In this document: positions 1 to 8,140 of the stretch, in pieces | Numbering within the stretch: position 1 is the stretch's first letter | How the letters are laid out: every line of letters starts with the position of its first letter | Source of the DNA: JBBIRM01 sp037441765 | GTDB taxonomy: Bacteria > Desulfobacterota > BSN033 > UBA1163 | Reading direction: 5' to 3' | Assembly (NCBI GenBank): GCA_037441765.1 | Contig: JBBIRM010000027.1 | Coordinates: 1 to 24,387, forward strand | DNA: 24,387 nt | The notes under the pieces: generated by a model | Databases searched by the model: none | Seen by the model: only the letters and a program-made list of their open reading frames with translations | What the model was told of the DNA's origin: nothing | Translations under genes and position numbers: made by a program

Positions 1-778
1 ACCGGTATATAATGTCTAAATAGGGTATGGCAGGTTTTACGATAATGATATCTGCCCCTTCCTCGATGTCAAGTCTGACCTCTCTTAACGCTTCGTTTGC
101 GTTTGAAGGATCCATCTGATATGATTTGCGGTCTCCGAACTGGGGTTTCGATTCCGCAGCGACACGGAAGGGTCCATAAAAACTTGAGGCATATTTGGCG
201 GAGTAGGCCATAATGGGGATATCCTCATATCCATTTTCGTCAAGGACCTTCCGAATGATACCCACCCGACCATCCATCATATCCGAAGGGGCGACCATAT
301 CTGCTCCTGCCTGAACATGGGAGAGCGCCTGTTGGGCCAAAAGGTCAAGGGTTTCATCATTTAGAATCTTCCCATCCTTTACCAATCCACAATGTCCATG
401 GCTGGTGTATTCACAGAGACAGACATCGGTTATGATGAGGATGCCATCTACTTTCTCCTTGAGTGTTTTTATTGCCCTCTGAATGATCCCATCCTCCGCA
501 TAGGCTTCTGAGCCAACCTCATCCTTCTTCTCCGGGATACCAAATAGAATGACACCAGGGATGCCTAAGGATTTAGCCTCAGCCACCTCTCTCACCAGAA
601 GATCAATGGAGAGTTGAAAATGGCCTGGCATTGATGAGATGGGATTCTTGATCCTTTTCCCTGGCCGTACGAAGAGAGGTAGAATTAAGTCATTGATCGA
701 AAGATGGGTTTCTCGGATCAAACTACGAAACAACTCGTCTTTCCGCAATCTCCTTGGTCTATACTGGGGGTATCGCAT
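1..778 (-). CDS. hemB: Porphobilinogen synthase (delta-aminolevulinate dehydratase), C-terminus cut by window edge
   Basis: Condenses two 5-aminolevulinate molecules to porphobilinogen, the first common step of tetrapyrrole synthesis, in the cytoplasm. 259 residues are visible and the frame is still open at base 1; family members are usually about 325 residues. Seen: the metal-binding stretch DVCLCEYTSHGHC with Cys120, Cys122 and Cys130, the zinc-dependent form; the motif GADMVAPSDMMDGRV (158-172); the two expected Schiff-base lysines, Lys195 in YSAKYASSFYGPFR and Lys248 in IIVKPAIPYLDII. The ATG at 776-778 is preceded by AAGGAGT at a good distance, which fixes the start. It is divergent from the glucokinase gene. 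hemC and hemD lie on the same strand 21 kb away at the other end of the window, although these genes are often neighbours. Identification is secure. Confidence 0.97.
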   Translation of the reverse strand, partial: MRYPQYRPRRLRKDELFRSLIRETHLSINDLILPLFVRPGKRIKNPISSMPGHFQLSIDLLVREVAEAKSLGIPGVILFGIPEKKDEVGSEAYAEDGIIQRAIKTLKEKVDGILIITDVCLCEYTSHGHCGLVKDGKILNDETLDLLAQQALSHVQAGADMVAPSDMMDGRVGIIRKVLDENGYEDIPIMAYSAKYASSFYGPFRVAAESKPQFGDRKSYQMDPSNANEALREVRLDIEEGADIIIVKPAIPYLDIIYR

Positions 779-948
779 AGATGACTCCTTATCATTTCAC
801 ATAATTTTTGATATCTTATTTTAACAAGAATCAGGCCTTCTTGTCTATAAAAGGCTTTTGGAGAAAGTCCCCAAACGAAAAGGTGAGATATTAGATGAGT
901 GAGGGATTTTATTTTGATGGGAGATTCGCCCTTGCAAAAATGGTTTGA

Positions 949-965
949 TTTGATATGTTATCAAA
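949..965. promoter_or_regulatory. Short perfect dyad upstream of glucokinase, possible operator
   Basis: TTTGATA, three bases, then TATCAAA: a perfect 7-bp dyad with a 3-bp spacer, ending 42 bases before the glucokinase GTG and lying in the divergent hemB/glk spacer. Size and place suit a repressor site, but it is AT-rich and could arise by chance. No second copy was noticed in the window. Confidence 0.25.
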
Positions 966-1007
966 ACAGGCAGGCCTTAAAAGATCATTCTTGAAGGAGG
1001 ATGTATC

Positions 1008-1997
1008 GTGTCTAAAATCATCTTGGCAGGGGATATTGGCGGAACAAAGACCCGAATTGGTTTTTATCGTATAAACAGGAAACGTCGCTATCAAACAATC
1101 TTTGAAAAAATCTTTCAGAGTAGAAATTATCAGGGGTTTGACGAAATTATTCAACTATCCCTTGAAGAGGGGGTGAAGATTGATATCGCCTGTTTTGGAG
1201 TGGCAGCCCCGATCATTGGAAATAAGGTGAGACTGACCAACCTCCCATGGGTCATCGATATTGAAAATCTCAAGAGGAAATTGAAGGTGAAGAAATTATC
1301 AGTGATCAATGACTTGGTTGCCAATGCCTATGGTCTCCGAATGTTAAAGAGGAATGACTTAGTGGTTCTCAATAGAGGGAAGGCGAGGGAAGGGAATGCA
1401 GCCATTATATCCGCAGGCACAGGCCTTGGGGAGGCCATTCTTTTCTGGGATGGCAAAAGATATCATCCCTCACCTTCTGAAGGTGGGCATGTGGAGTTTG
1501 GTCCGAGAAATCAATTAGAGATCGAGTTGTTAAAATATCTTTTAAAAAGTTTCGATCATGTAAGTTATGAGCGGATCCTGACAGGTGAGGGTTTATTTCG
1601 AATCTATCAATTCTTAAGAGATTTTAAGAAGAAGAAAGATCCCCCATGGCTTACCAAAAAAATGGAGACAGAAGACCCCGCAATGGTAATTTCTGAATCC
1701 GCTCGTAATAGACAGAGTAGCCTCTGCACGATGGCCCTAAATATATTTTCTTCCATTTATGGCGCAGAGGCTGGAAACCTTGCCCTAAAAGCAATGGCAC
1801 TTGGAGGAATCTATATTGGAGGAGGTATCGCGCCGAGGATTCTATGGAAGTTACGAGAAGGAATGTTTATGGAGGCTTTTAAGGATAAAGGTCGTTATTC
1901 CAATATGATGGAAGGGATTCCTGTCAAGGTCATCGTAAATGAGAAGGCCGCTCTCTTAGGAGCGATTTCTCACGCTATGGACCTTCTGGAGCAATAA
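1008..1997 (+). CDS. glk: Glucokinase (Glk family, non-ROK)
   Basis: Phosphorylates glucose to glucose 6-phosphate with ATP in the cytoplasm. 329 residues, close to the roughly 320 of E. coli Glk. Seen: phosphate-binding loop GDIGGTKTR at 8-16; catalytic-type Asp102 in INDLVANAYG; adenosine-binding SAGTGLGEAI near 135-144; the sugar-contact segment SEGGHVEFGP with Glu158 and His161. The start is GTG at 1008, with AAGGAGG at 994-1000 seven bases upstream. A nearby MarC gene and pyruvate kinase follow on the same strand. Glucose 6-phosphate is an acceptor for the GT20 trehalose-phosphate synthase at 10260, so this enzyme may feed the solute operons. A sugar entering as free glucose also fits with no PTS permease being seen in the window. 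Confidence 0.92.
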   Translation: MSKIILAGDIGGTKTRIGFYRINRKRRYQTIFEKIFQSRNYQGFDEIIQLSLEEGVKIDIACFGVAAPIIGNKVRLTNLPWVIDIENLKRKLKVKKLSVINDLVANAYGLRMLKRNDLVVLNRGKAREGNAAIISAGTGLGEAILFWDGKRYHPSPSEGGHVEFGPRNQLEIELLKYLLKSFDHVSYERILTGEGLFRIYQFLRDFKKKKDPPWLTKKMETEDPAMVISESARNRQSSLCTMALNIFSSIYGAEAGNLALKAMALGGIYIGGGIAPRILWKLREGMFMEAFKDKGRYSNMMEGIPVKVIVNEKAALLGAISHAMDLLEQ

Positions 1998-2072
1998 GTA
2001 AAGTGGATCTCAAAATCTACCTTTTTCTAAACAAGACTTGTATATCTTCAATGATTCTTGTATTCTATCTTT

Positions 2073-2693
2073 ATGGAATGGCTGGATAACTTTTTAAAGC
2101 CTTTTATGTCCATTAGGGTCCTTCTACCCTTCATCCCTCTATTTGTGGCCTTTGATGTGTTGGGGATTCTTCCCCTCTTTGTCTCCTTCACCTCAGAGAT
2201 GACACGGCTTGAGAGAAGGAGGGTGCTTCGTCAATCCACCCTAACCGCCTTCTTGGTGAGCATTGGTTTTCTGGTGGCAGGAAAGTTTGTCTTCTCCCTT
2301 TTGGGAATATTGGTCTCAGATTTTAAGATCGCAGGGGGGGTTTTGTTATTTATTATTGCCATTGTAGAGTTAATATTTCCAGAAAGAACACGCACGTTTC
2401 CGAAAGAGACCATAGGAGTGGTGCCGATTGGAATTCCCTTGATTGTCGGTCCTGCTGTCCTCACCCTCCTTCTTGTGATTGTTGATACTTATGGCTATAT
2501 ACCTACCATCCTTTGCCTAATCCTAAACCTACTTATAGTCTGGTTCGTCTTCAGTCAATCCCATTGGATCATGCAGATTCTAAAGGAAGGAGGAGCAAAA
2601 GGGATTGGAAAGGTCTCCTCACTTCTATTGGCAGCATTTGCGATGATGATGATTCGTCTCGGGATTCAAGAATGGTTCAATATGGTTAGGTAA
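2073..2693 (+). CDS. MarC family integral membrane protein
   Basis: About 206 residues, almost all hydrophobic, with roughly six predicted membrane segments. It matches the MarC/UPF0056 family in length and in the segments PLFVAFDVLGILPLFVSFT near the N-terminus and PIGIPLIVGPAVLTLLLV in the middle. The family sits in the inner membrane. Its transport substrate is not settled, and the old link to multiple antibiotic resistance was not upheld, so I assign no function. I chose the ATG at 2073; a TTG at 2058 in the same frame is the alternative. Neither has a clear ribosome-binding site. It lies 75 bases after glucokinase and 140 bases before pyruvate kinase, so co-transcription is possible but not shown. 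Confidence 0.85.
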   Translation: MEWLDNFLKPFMSIRVLLPFIPLFVAFDVLGILPLFVSFTSEMTRLERRRVLRQSTLTAFLVSIGFLVAGKFVFSLLGILVSDFKIAGGVLLFIIAIVELIFPERTRTFPKETIGVVPIGIPLIVGPAVLTLLLVIVDTYGYIPTILCLILNLLIVWFVFSQSHWIMQILKEGGAKGIGKVSSLLLAAFAMMMIRLGIQEWFNMVR

Positions 2694-2833
2694 GCCTCCT
2701 AAATCTTAGCGCCAAAGAAGTATTAAGAGTTTAGCATATTTTGGGAATCTATAGAAAAGTGGGTTGAGACTACTTGATAAATTATCTTAAAGGTTTCTTT
2801 TAAATAAACAAATATCCGGATGGAGGAGTTTTG

Positions 2834-4261
2834 ATGCCTGAAAAAAAGAGACGTAAGACAAAGATAATCTGTACCATAGGTCCAGCGAGTGAATCCCCTG
2901 AGGTGTTGGAGGCCCTGGTTCGTTCAGGGATGAATGTGGCCAGAATCAATTTCTCTTACGGAACCTTTGAACAACATCAGCGAAAGATCGAATCCCTTCG
3001 CTTAATCGCTGAGCGCCTCAAAGAGCCTCTGGCAATTCTTCAGGATTTATCAGGTCCAAAAATTAGGGTGGGAAAGGTGAAGGCAGGAGGAGTGGAATTG
3101 AAAAAAGGAAGCAGGTTTACCCTGACAAGCCATCAGATCATGGGTGATGAAGGAGGGGTCTCGATAACTTATCCTTCTCTCCCGTCTGAAGTAAAACCTG
3201 GAGATAGAATCCTTCTTTCTGATGGAACGATCGAATTACGTGTTATCAGCAGTGGTCAGGAGGAGATAGAATGCGAGGTGGTGGTTGGAGGAGTATTGAC
3301 CTCTCACAATGGGATGAATTTTCCCGGTGGGAGGATTCGAGCTTCGGCCTTTACCGAGAAAGATCATGAGGATCTCCTCTTCGGGATTAAGAAAGGGGTG
3401 GACTTTGTCGGCCTCTCCTATGTCAGAGAGGCTTCGGAGATTGAAAGGGTGAAGGGAGTCCTAAAAGAGCATTCAGTCGAGATTCCTGTCATTGCCAAGA
3501 TTGAGAGAGGAGAAGCCTTAGAGAATATAGATGAAATTATTTCAATTTCAGATGGGATTATGATTGCGAGGGGAGACCTGGGGGTTGAGATGCCGATTGA
3601 AAAGATCTCCAATATTCAGAAGAGGTTGATTCGAAAGGCAAATGTTTACGGGAAGCCAGTGATTACAGCCACCCAGATGTTAAGATCCATGGTTGATCAT
3701 ACCCAGCCCACAAGGGCTGAGGTGACGGACGTGGTCAATGCAATCTATGATGGGACGGATGCTGTCATGCTTTCGGAGGAGACAGCAAGGGGGAGATTTC
3801 CTGTTGAATCACTGCGGATGATGGCAAAGATCGCTGAGTCAGCAGAAGAGGAGTTCCCACACCATCAATTTTTAGAAAGGGGGTTGGAGGGGAATGGAGA
3901 TCTTCCTCAGGCCATCAGCCACGTAGCCTCCCTCCTGGCCGATAGGGTAGGAGCAGTAGCCATTGTGACCCCTACAGAATCAGGGAGTACCCCACGTTGG
4001 GTCTCGAGACTTAGACCAAAACAGCCGATCATTGCCTTGAGCAGACACCTTTCAACGGTTAGAAGGCTCACTCTTTGCTGGGGGGTCTATCCTCTTCTTG
4101 TTAAAGATTGGAAGGATACTGATGATATGTTAGAAAGATCCAGGAATATTCCAAAAGAGTTAGGAATTGCCCAAAGGGGAGATAGGATTGTTATCATTGC
4201 AGGAGTGCCAATCAGCATCCCGGGAACGACCAATCTAATAAAAGTAGAGGTTGTGCAATAA
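2834..4261 (+). CDS. pyk: Pyruvate kinase
   Basis: Transfers phosphate from phosphoenolpyruvate to ADP, the last step of glycolysis. 475 residues, normal for the bacterial enzyme. Seen in order: TKIICTIGPAS (9-19); MNVARINFSYG (33-43); an inserted B domain near 75-170; IAKIERGE with catalytic-type Lys222; MIARGDLGVEMP (243-254) with the metal-binding Glu/Asp region; ITATQMLRSM and AEVTDVVNAIYDGTDAVMLS with the remaining active-site residues; then a complete C-terminal regulatory domain. The start is ATG at 2834, with GGAGG at 2822-2826 seven bases ahead; the in-frame TTG at 2831 is less likely. Odd: the usual NFSHG is NFSYG (Tyr42), and the usual K-G-x-N-x-P loop reads HNGMNFPG. All other key residues are present, so I take it as functional. 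Confidence 0.96.
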   Translation: MPEKKRRKTKIICTIGPASESPEVLEALVRSGMNVARINFSYGTFEQHQRKIESLRLIAERLKEPLAILQDLSGPKIRVGKVKAGGVELKKGSRFTLTSHQIMGDEGGVSITYPSLPSEVKPGDRILLSDGTIELRVISSGQEEIECEVVVGGVLTSHNGMNFPGGRIRASAFTEKDHEDLLFGIKKGVDFVGLSYVREASEIERVKGVLKEHSVEIPVIAKIERGEALENIDEIISISDGIMIARGDLGVEMPIEKISNIQKRLIRKANVYGKPVITATQMLRSMVDHTQPTRAEVTDVVNAIYDGTDAVMLSEETARGRFPVESLRMMAKIAESAEEEFPHHQFLERGLEGNGDLPQAISHVASLLADRVGAVAIVTPTESGSTPRWVSRLRPKQPIIALSRHLSTVRRLTLCWGVYPLLVKDWKDTDDMLERSRNIPKELGIAQRGDRIVIIAGVPISIPGTTNLIKVEVVQ

Positions 4262-4342
4262 AAACTATTTTAAGACTTGGTTAGATTATTGATCAATTTA
4301 AATCCGTTTTACCTCTGGCGATATCAAAATTAAGGATCCTCG

Positions 4343-5827
4343 ATGAAGCTTGGTACTAAGTTAACCATTTACCTTATTCTGATCATCACGAGTGTCCTCT
4401 CAGGATATGGGTATTTCCATGTCATGACCCGGAGGGATATCCTCACCCGAAAAATGAAAGCAGAAGTTCGAAGCATAGGTCAGACTCTAAGGGTTTCACT
4501 TGAAGAGATATCTCTCCCCAGGGAGATGGAATTCGTCCAAGAACTCATTGATGCGGTAGAAGAGGAAGAAAAGACTCTGGGCGTGATTGTCTACCATCGT
4601 CCAAAAGAAATTGTCTTTAAATCGAATTCATTGGAAGGTGGAGTGGAACCTTTTTTAAGAATCATTCAAAAGGCCATGGAGGAGGATCTTCCAAAGGAGG
4701 AATTTGGGGTTTATAAGAAGTTTCATGTTTATTCCTATTCCTTCCCCCTTAAAGACCGAAAGGGTCGAAACATTGGAGGAGTCTCCATTCTTCAAAATAC
4801 TTCTTTTGTAGAGAAGGAAATCAGGAAGGCAGAGCGTGATATTTTTCTTACCATTTTTGTCCTTATTGGAGGAACCCTGACCTTCATTCTTTTAGGCACA
4901 AGAAAGTGGGTAACTCGCCCTATTTCCCAACTGATGGAGGCCACCAGAGAACTGTCAAGAGGAAATCTTAATACACGAATTAATTTTAAGAGGGGAGATG
5001 AAGTTTCACAACTGGCGGATGCATTTAATCAGATGGCAGTGGATTTAAAGAATGCCCAACAGCAGATTATTCAGGGGGCTGAGGATAGGCTGGAATTGGA
5101 GAGGTCCCTTCGACAATCTGAGAAACTGGCTACCATCGGACAATTATCCTCTGGATTGGCTCACGAGATCGGGACCCCTCTTAACATCATTATGGGAAGG
5201 GTTGAATTAATAAAAAAAAGGATCGGGGGTAGCGATGTTCAAAAAAATTTAGATATTATTATCCAACAGACGGAAAAAATCACAAAGATTATTCAACAAC
5301 TCTTTGGTTATGTTAGAAAAAAGAAAATAGAGCACCAACCTGTAAACATCGTCGATGTTTTGGAGGAAAGTCTTAGATTTCTTGACTATCAGATTCAAAA
5401 GCAGAGGATAAGGGTTATTAAGAGCCATGAAGAAAATCTTCCCCTTGTGATCGGGGATCGGGATCAACTCCAACAGGTTTTTTTAAACCTAATTCTCAAT
5501 GCCCTTCAGGCCATGTTCTGGGAGGGAACCCTTCGTCTATCTACTTCATTAAAATCGATTTCAAAACAAGGGCTTGAAGAGGGCGATCAGAAATACATAG
5601 AGATCCAGGTTGAGGATTCGGGGGTTGGAATGGAGAAGGAGGTTATGGAGAGCATCTTCACCCCTTTCTTTACCACGAAGTCTACAGGAAGTGGTTTGGG
5701 TTTGATGGTGACCCAGGGTATCATTCAAGACCATGAAGGATGGATCGAAGTGGAGAGTGAAAGAGGGAAAGGCTCTATCTTTAAAGTATACCTTCCTGTT
5801 TATGAAGGGGTGAAAGGTAGAAGATGA
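4343..5827 (+). CDS. Membrane sensor histidine kinase (HAMP-HisKA-HATPase, NtrB-like kinase core)
   Basis: 494 residues. Membrane segment near 7-27, a periplasmic sensor region of about 135 residues (30-165) that I do not recognise, a second membrane segment near 168-186, HAMP near 187-240, a short coiled coil, then the dimerisation and phosphoacceptor helix with His274 in GLAHEIGTPLN. The ATP-binding domain shows the N box (NLILNALQAM, 382-391), G1 (DSGVGM, 425-430), F box (FTPFFTTK) and G2 (GSGLGL, 449-454). The start has AAGGA eight bases upstream. Its stop overlaps the ATG of the sigma-54 response regulator (ATGA), so the two form a translationally coupled two-component pair and this kinase is expected to phosphorylate that regulator. 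The stimulus is not visible from sequence. Confidence 0.93.
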   Translation: MKLGTKLTIYLILIITSVLSGYGYFHVMTRRDILTRKMKAEVRSIGQTLRVSLEEISLPREMEFVQELIDAVEEEEKTLGVIVYHRPKEIVFKSNSLEGGVEPFLRIIQKAMEEDLPKEEFGVYKKFHVYSYSFPLKDRKGRNIGGVSILQNTSFVEKEIRKAERDIFLTIFVLIGGTLTFILLGTRKWVTRPISQLMEATRELSRGNLNTRINFKRGDEVSQLADAFNQMAVDLKNAQQQIIQGAEDRLELERSLRQSEKLATIGQLSSGLAHEIGTPLNIIMGRVELIKKRIGGSDVQKNLDIIIQQTEKITKIIQQLFGYVRKKKIEHQPVNIVDVLEESLRFLDYQIQKQRIRVIKSHEENLPLVIGDRDQLQQVFLNLILNALQAMFWEGTLRLSTSLKSISKQGLEEGDQKYIEIQVEDSGVGMEKEVMESIFTPFFTTKSTGSGLGLMVTQGIIQDHEGWIEVESERGKGSIFKVYLPVYEGVKGRR

Positions 5828-7229
5828 GAGTAAGAAGTAATAGAATTTTAGTCATTGATGATGATATGGAGATGTGTGGTCTTCTTTCAGATTTCCTTGG
5901 GGGAGAAGGATTTGATGTCACTACGATAAGTGATAGTATAGAAGCTTCCAGGTTACTGAAAAAAGAGGAGTTTGATCTCATTGTTACCGATTTGAAAATG
6001 AAAGGTCTTAAAGGCCTTGATCTCCTCGAGGAGGCTAATAAAGTAGCCCCTCTTACGCCAGTGATTATCATCACCGCGTTTGGAACGATCGAATCTGCTA
6101 TTAAGGCTATGAAGATGGGTGCCTATGACTACATCACCAAACCCTTTCAGATGGACGAACTTCTCTTGGTTGTTAAGAAGGCCCTTGAGACCCGCCTGTT
6201 AAAAAAGGAGGTTTTTCGGTTAAGAAAGGAAGTAGAATCCCGATACGATTTTCATCAACTAATTGGTAAAAGCCCTTCGATGCAAAAGATTTATGACCTT
6301 ATTGAAAGGATTAGCAACAGTTCGAGCAATGTTTTGATTACTGGGGAAAGCGGGACAGGGAAGGAGTTGGTGGCAAAGGCTATACATTACAATGGGGTGC
6401 GAAAGGAAGGTACCTTTGTTGCCATTAATTGTGCAGCGATTCCAGAGGCACTTCTGGAGAGCGAACTTTTAGGTTATAGGAAAGGGGCCTTTACCGATGC
6501 CAAATCGGATAAAAAAGGACTCCTATTTGAGGCCCATGAAGGCACGCTCTTTCTGGACGAAATTACGGAGATGCCCCTTAACCTTCAAGCAAAACTCCTC
6601 CGGGTGATCGAAGATAGAGAAGTTCGGCCTCTCGGGGATACCAATTCGTACCCGGTTGATGTGAGGATAATCTCTACCTCAAATCAAGATATCCCCTCCC
6701 TAATTCAGCAGGGCAGATTCCGTGAGGACCTTTATTACCGATTAAAAGTCATCGATATCGAGATGCCTCCACTTCGCGATCGAAAGGAAGACATCCCACT
6801 TCTTGTCCAGCATTTTATTAATAAATTTAACAAAGAGATGAAGAAGAATGTTTCAAGCATTTCTGAGGAGGCCTTAAGAATATTTTTAAATCATTCATGG
6901 CCTGGAAATGTTAGAGAGTTGGAGAATGTCATCCAGCGGGCCATTACCCTGAGTCAGCATGAAGAAATTNNNNNNNNNNAGAGGGACAGGTCTGCTATTA
7001 TCCACTTCCTTTTGAAGAAATTCTTCCAGAAGATCTACCCTCCACCCTCCTTAAGAGGGAAGTAGAGAGCCTCTTTGAGAAGGCTATTGAGAAGAGGTTT
7101 ACCCTGGGTCAGTTGGAAAAGGAATATATTAAAAGGGTTCTTATTGAAACGGGGGGGAATAAATCTAAGGCGGCTGAAATCCTGGGTCTTGATCGAAAGA
7201 CCCTCTATCGAAAACTCCAAGAGGTTTAA
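5824..7229 (+). CDS. NtrC-family sigma-54-dependent response regulator, interrupted by a 10-N assembly gap
   Basis: Activator of sigma-54 RNA polymerase. Receiver domain 1-125 with acidic pocket Asp12-Asp14, phosphoacceptor Asp56, Thr84 and Lys106. AAA+ domain from about 145: Walker A GESGTGKE (174-181), the sigma-54 contact loop GAFTDA (221-226, usually GAFTGA), Walker B GTLFLDEI, arginine-finger region GRFREDLYYRL, and WPGNVRELENVI. The frame is open into the N run at 6970-6979. After it, the protein resumes in another frame (codons from 6981) with EGQVCYYPLPFEEILPEDLP and a Fis-type helix-turn-helix, GGNKSKAAEILGLDRKTLYR, stopping at 7227-7229. The break is therefore a mis-sized gap, not evidence of a pseudogene. 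The start overlaps the kinase stop. It is the only sigma-54 activator in the window and the natural candidate for the two sigma-54 promoters at 10105 and 15067. Confidence 0.93.
6970..6979. other. Assembly gap (10 N)
   Basis: Ten N bases inside the sigma-54 regulator gene. The codon phase differs on the two sides: upstream codons start at positions equal to 1 modulo 3, downstream codons at 0 modulo 3. The placeholder length is therefore not the true gap length. Confidence 0.99.
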
Positions 7230-7943
7230 TTAATCTCCTCGGCTCTTTCTTGCCCAGGCCTCATATTTTTTTGATATTTCCAAATATTGATCTACCGAGA
7301 CTATTGGTGTGTTGATCTCCTCAAGGAAGGATGCATCTATTTTCCCATAAAGGACAATCTGATGACCAGCCTCTCGAATCTTTTCAAGGCAGGGCTCAAG
7401 AAGTTGGGGTTCCATCTGCAGGGCAATGGAGCCAGGGACACAGATTTCACCGATCGATTTAGAGCCGAAGTTGGCTGCCTGGGCCCTAAAGGTCATTATC
7501 AAAGGTAAGAAACTTTCCCTCTCTGGAAATCCTGATGTGGATATGAGGAAGAAGGTTGAAGGCATCTTCCAACTATAAGGGTGTCTCACCCGATTTTCAG
7601 AATCGAAACGCAAAAAAGGATCCATCCCACAGATACATCGGTCCATGACGGTTTTCATCTGGGCACTCATATTATCTGTATATACAGGGGTTGCCATAAC
7701 CAAGAGATCAGAGTCTTTCAGGTGGGGGTAAATTTGATCCATGTCATCATGTTGGACACATTGACCAGGAGTTTTATGCATACAAGTCAGACATGCCCGA
7801 CAGGGTGATAGGTTCATTTCTTTTAGTTGGAAATCTTTTACATTTGCTCCTCCCTCTGAAAGCCCTCTCAGAAGAGAATCCAGTAGTTTCCAGGTGACTC
7901 CTTTCTTTCCCCTCGCACTCCCATTTAAGGCTATCACTTTCAT
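7230..7943 (-). CDS. Flavodoxin-fold NAD(P)H-dependent FMN protein with Fe-S cysteine motif (iron-sulfur flavoprotein-like)
   Basis: 237 residues with a flavodoxin-like fold. The N-terminal IALNGSARGKKGVTWKLL forms the FMN phosphate loop, and ATPVYTDNMSAQMKTVMDR carries the second FMN-contact region. Cys48, Cys51, Cys54 and Cys62 give a C-x2-C-x2-C-x7-C cluster, the compact motif that binds a 4Fe-4S cluster in the archaeal iron-sulfur flavoprotein family. An electron-transfer or oxidoreductase role in an anaerobe is likely; the partner is unknown. ATG at 7941-7943 with AGGAGG just upstream. Its stop (7230-7232) begins on the base next to the stop of the convergent sigma-54 regulator (7227-7229), so the two genes abut with no spacer and no terminator is visible between them. 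Confidence 0.85.
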   Translation of the reverse strand: MKVIALNGSARGKKGVTWKLLDSLLRGLSEGGANVKDFQLKEMNLSPCRACLTCMHKTPGQCVQHDDMDQIYPHLKDSDLLVMATPVYTDNMSAQMKTVMDRCICGMDPFLRFDSENRVRHPYSWKMPSTFFLISTSGFPERESFLPLIMTFRAQAANFGSKSIGEICVPGSIALQMEPQLLEPCLEKIREAGHQIVLYGKIDASFLEEINTPIVSVDQYLEISKKYEAWARKSRGD

Positions 7944-8140
7944 GATCCCTCCTGTGAAGATGGTCCTTTATTTTCATTTGCTTAAAATCATTTTAGCACC
8001 TCGTTCATCAAATTAAAAGGGATATTCCATCTTTGAAGAATTTAAAAGAAATGTCCCTTTATGGGATTCCCTTTATATAAAAAGGAGGGTAGAAGGGTTA
8101 TTTTTGATTTTTCTGAAAAATATTTTATTTAATATGGAAG

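Noticed and set aside
909..1154. Minus-strand open frame over the start of glucokinase
   Set aside because: It is a shadow of the glucokinase gene with no family resemblance; the same applies to the other short frames opposite or within clear genes.
7010..7065. Continuation of the sigma-54 regulator in the frame ending at 7065
   Set aside because: That tail has no family resemblance, whereas the other frame after the N gap encodes the expected linker and Fis-type helix-turn-helix to 7229.
8043..8075. TGTCCCTTTATGGGATTCC before the CLC gene as an activator site
   Set aside because: It partly resembles the 17-bp repeat, but no GG-N10-GC element follows before the start codon.
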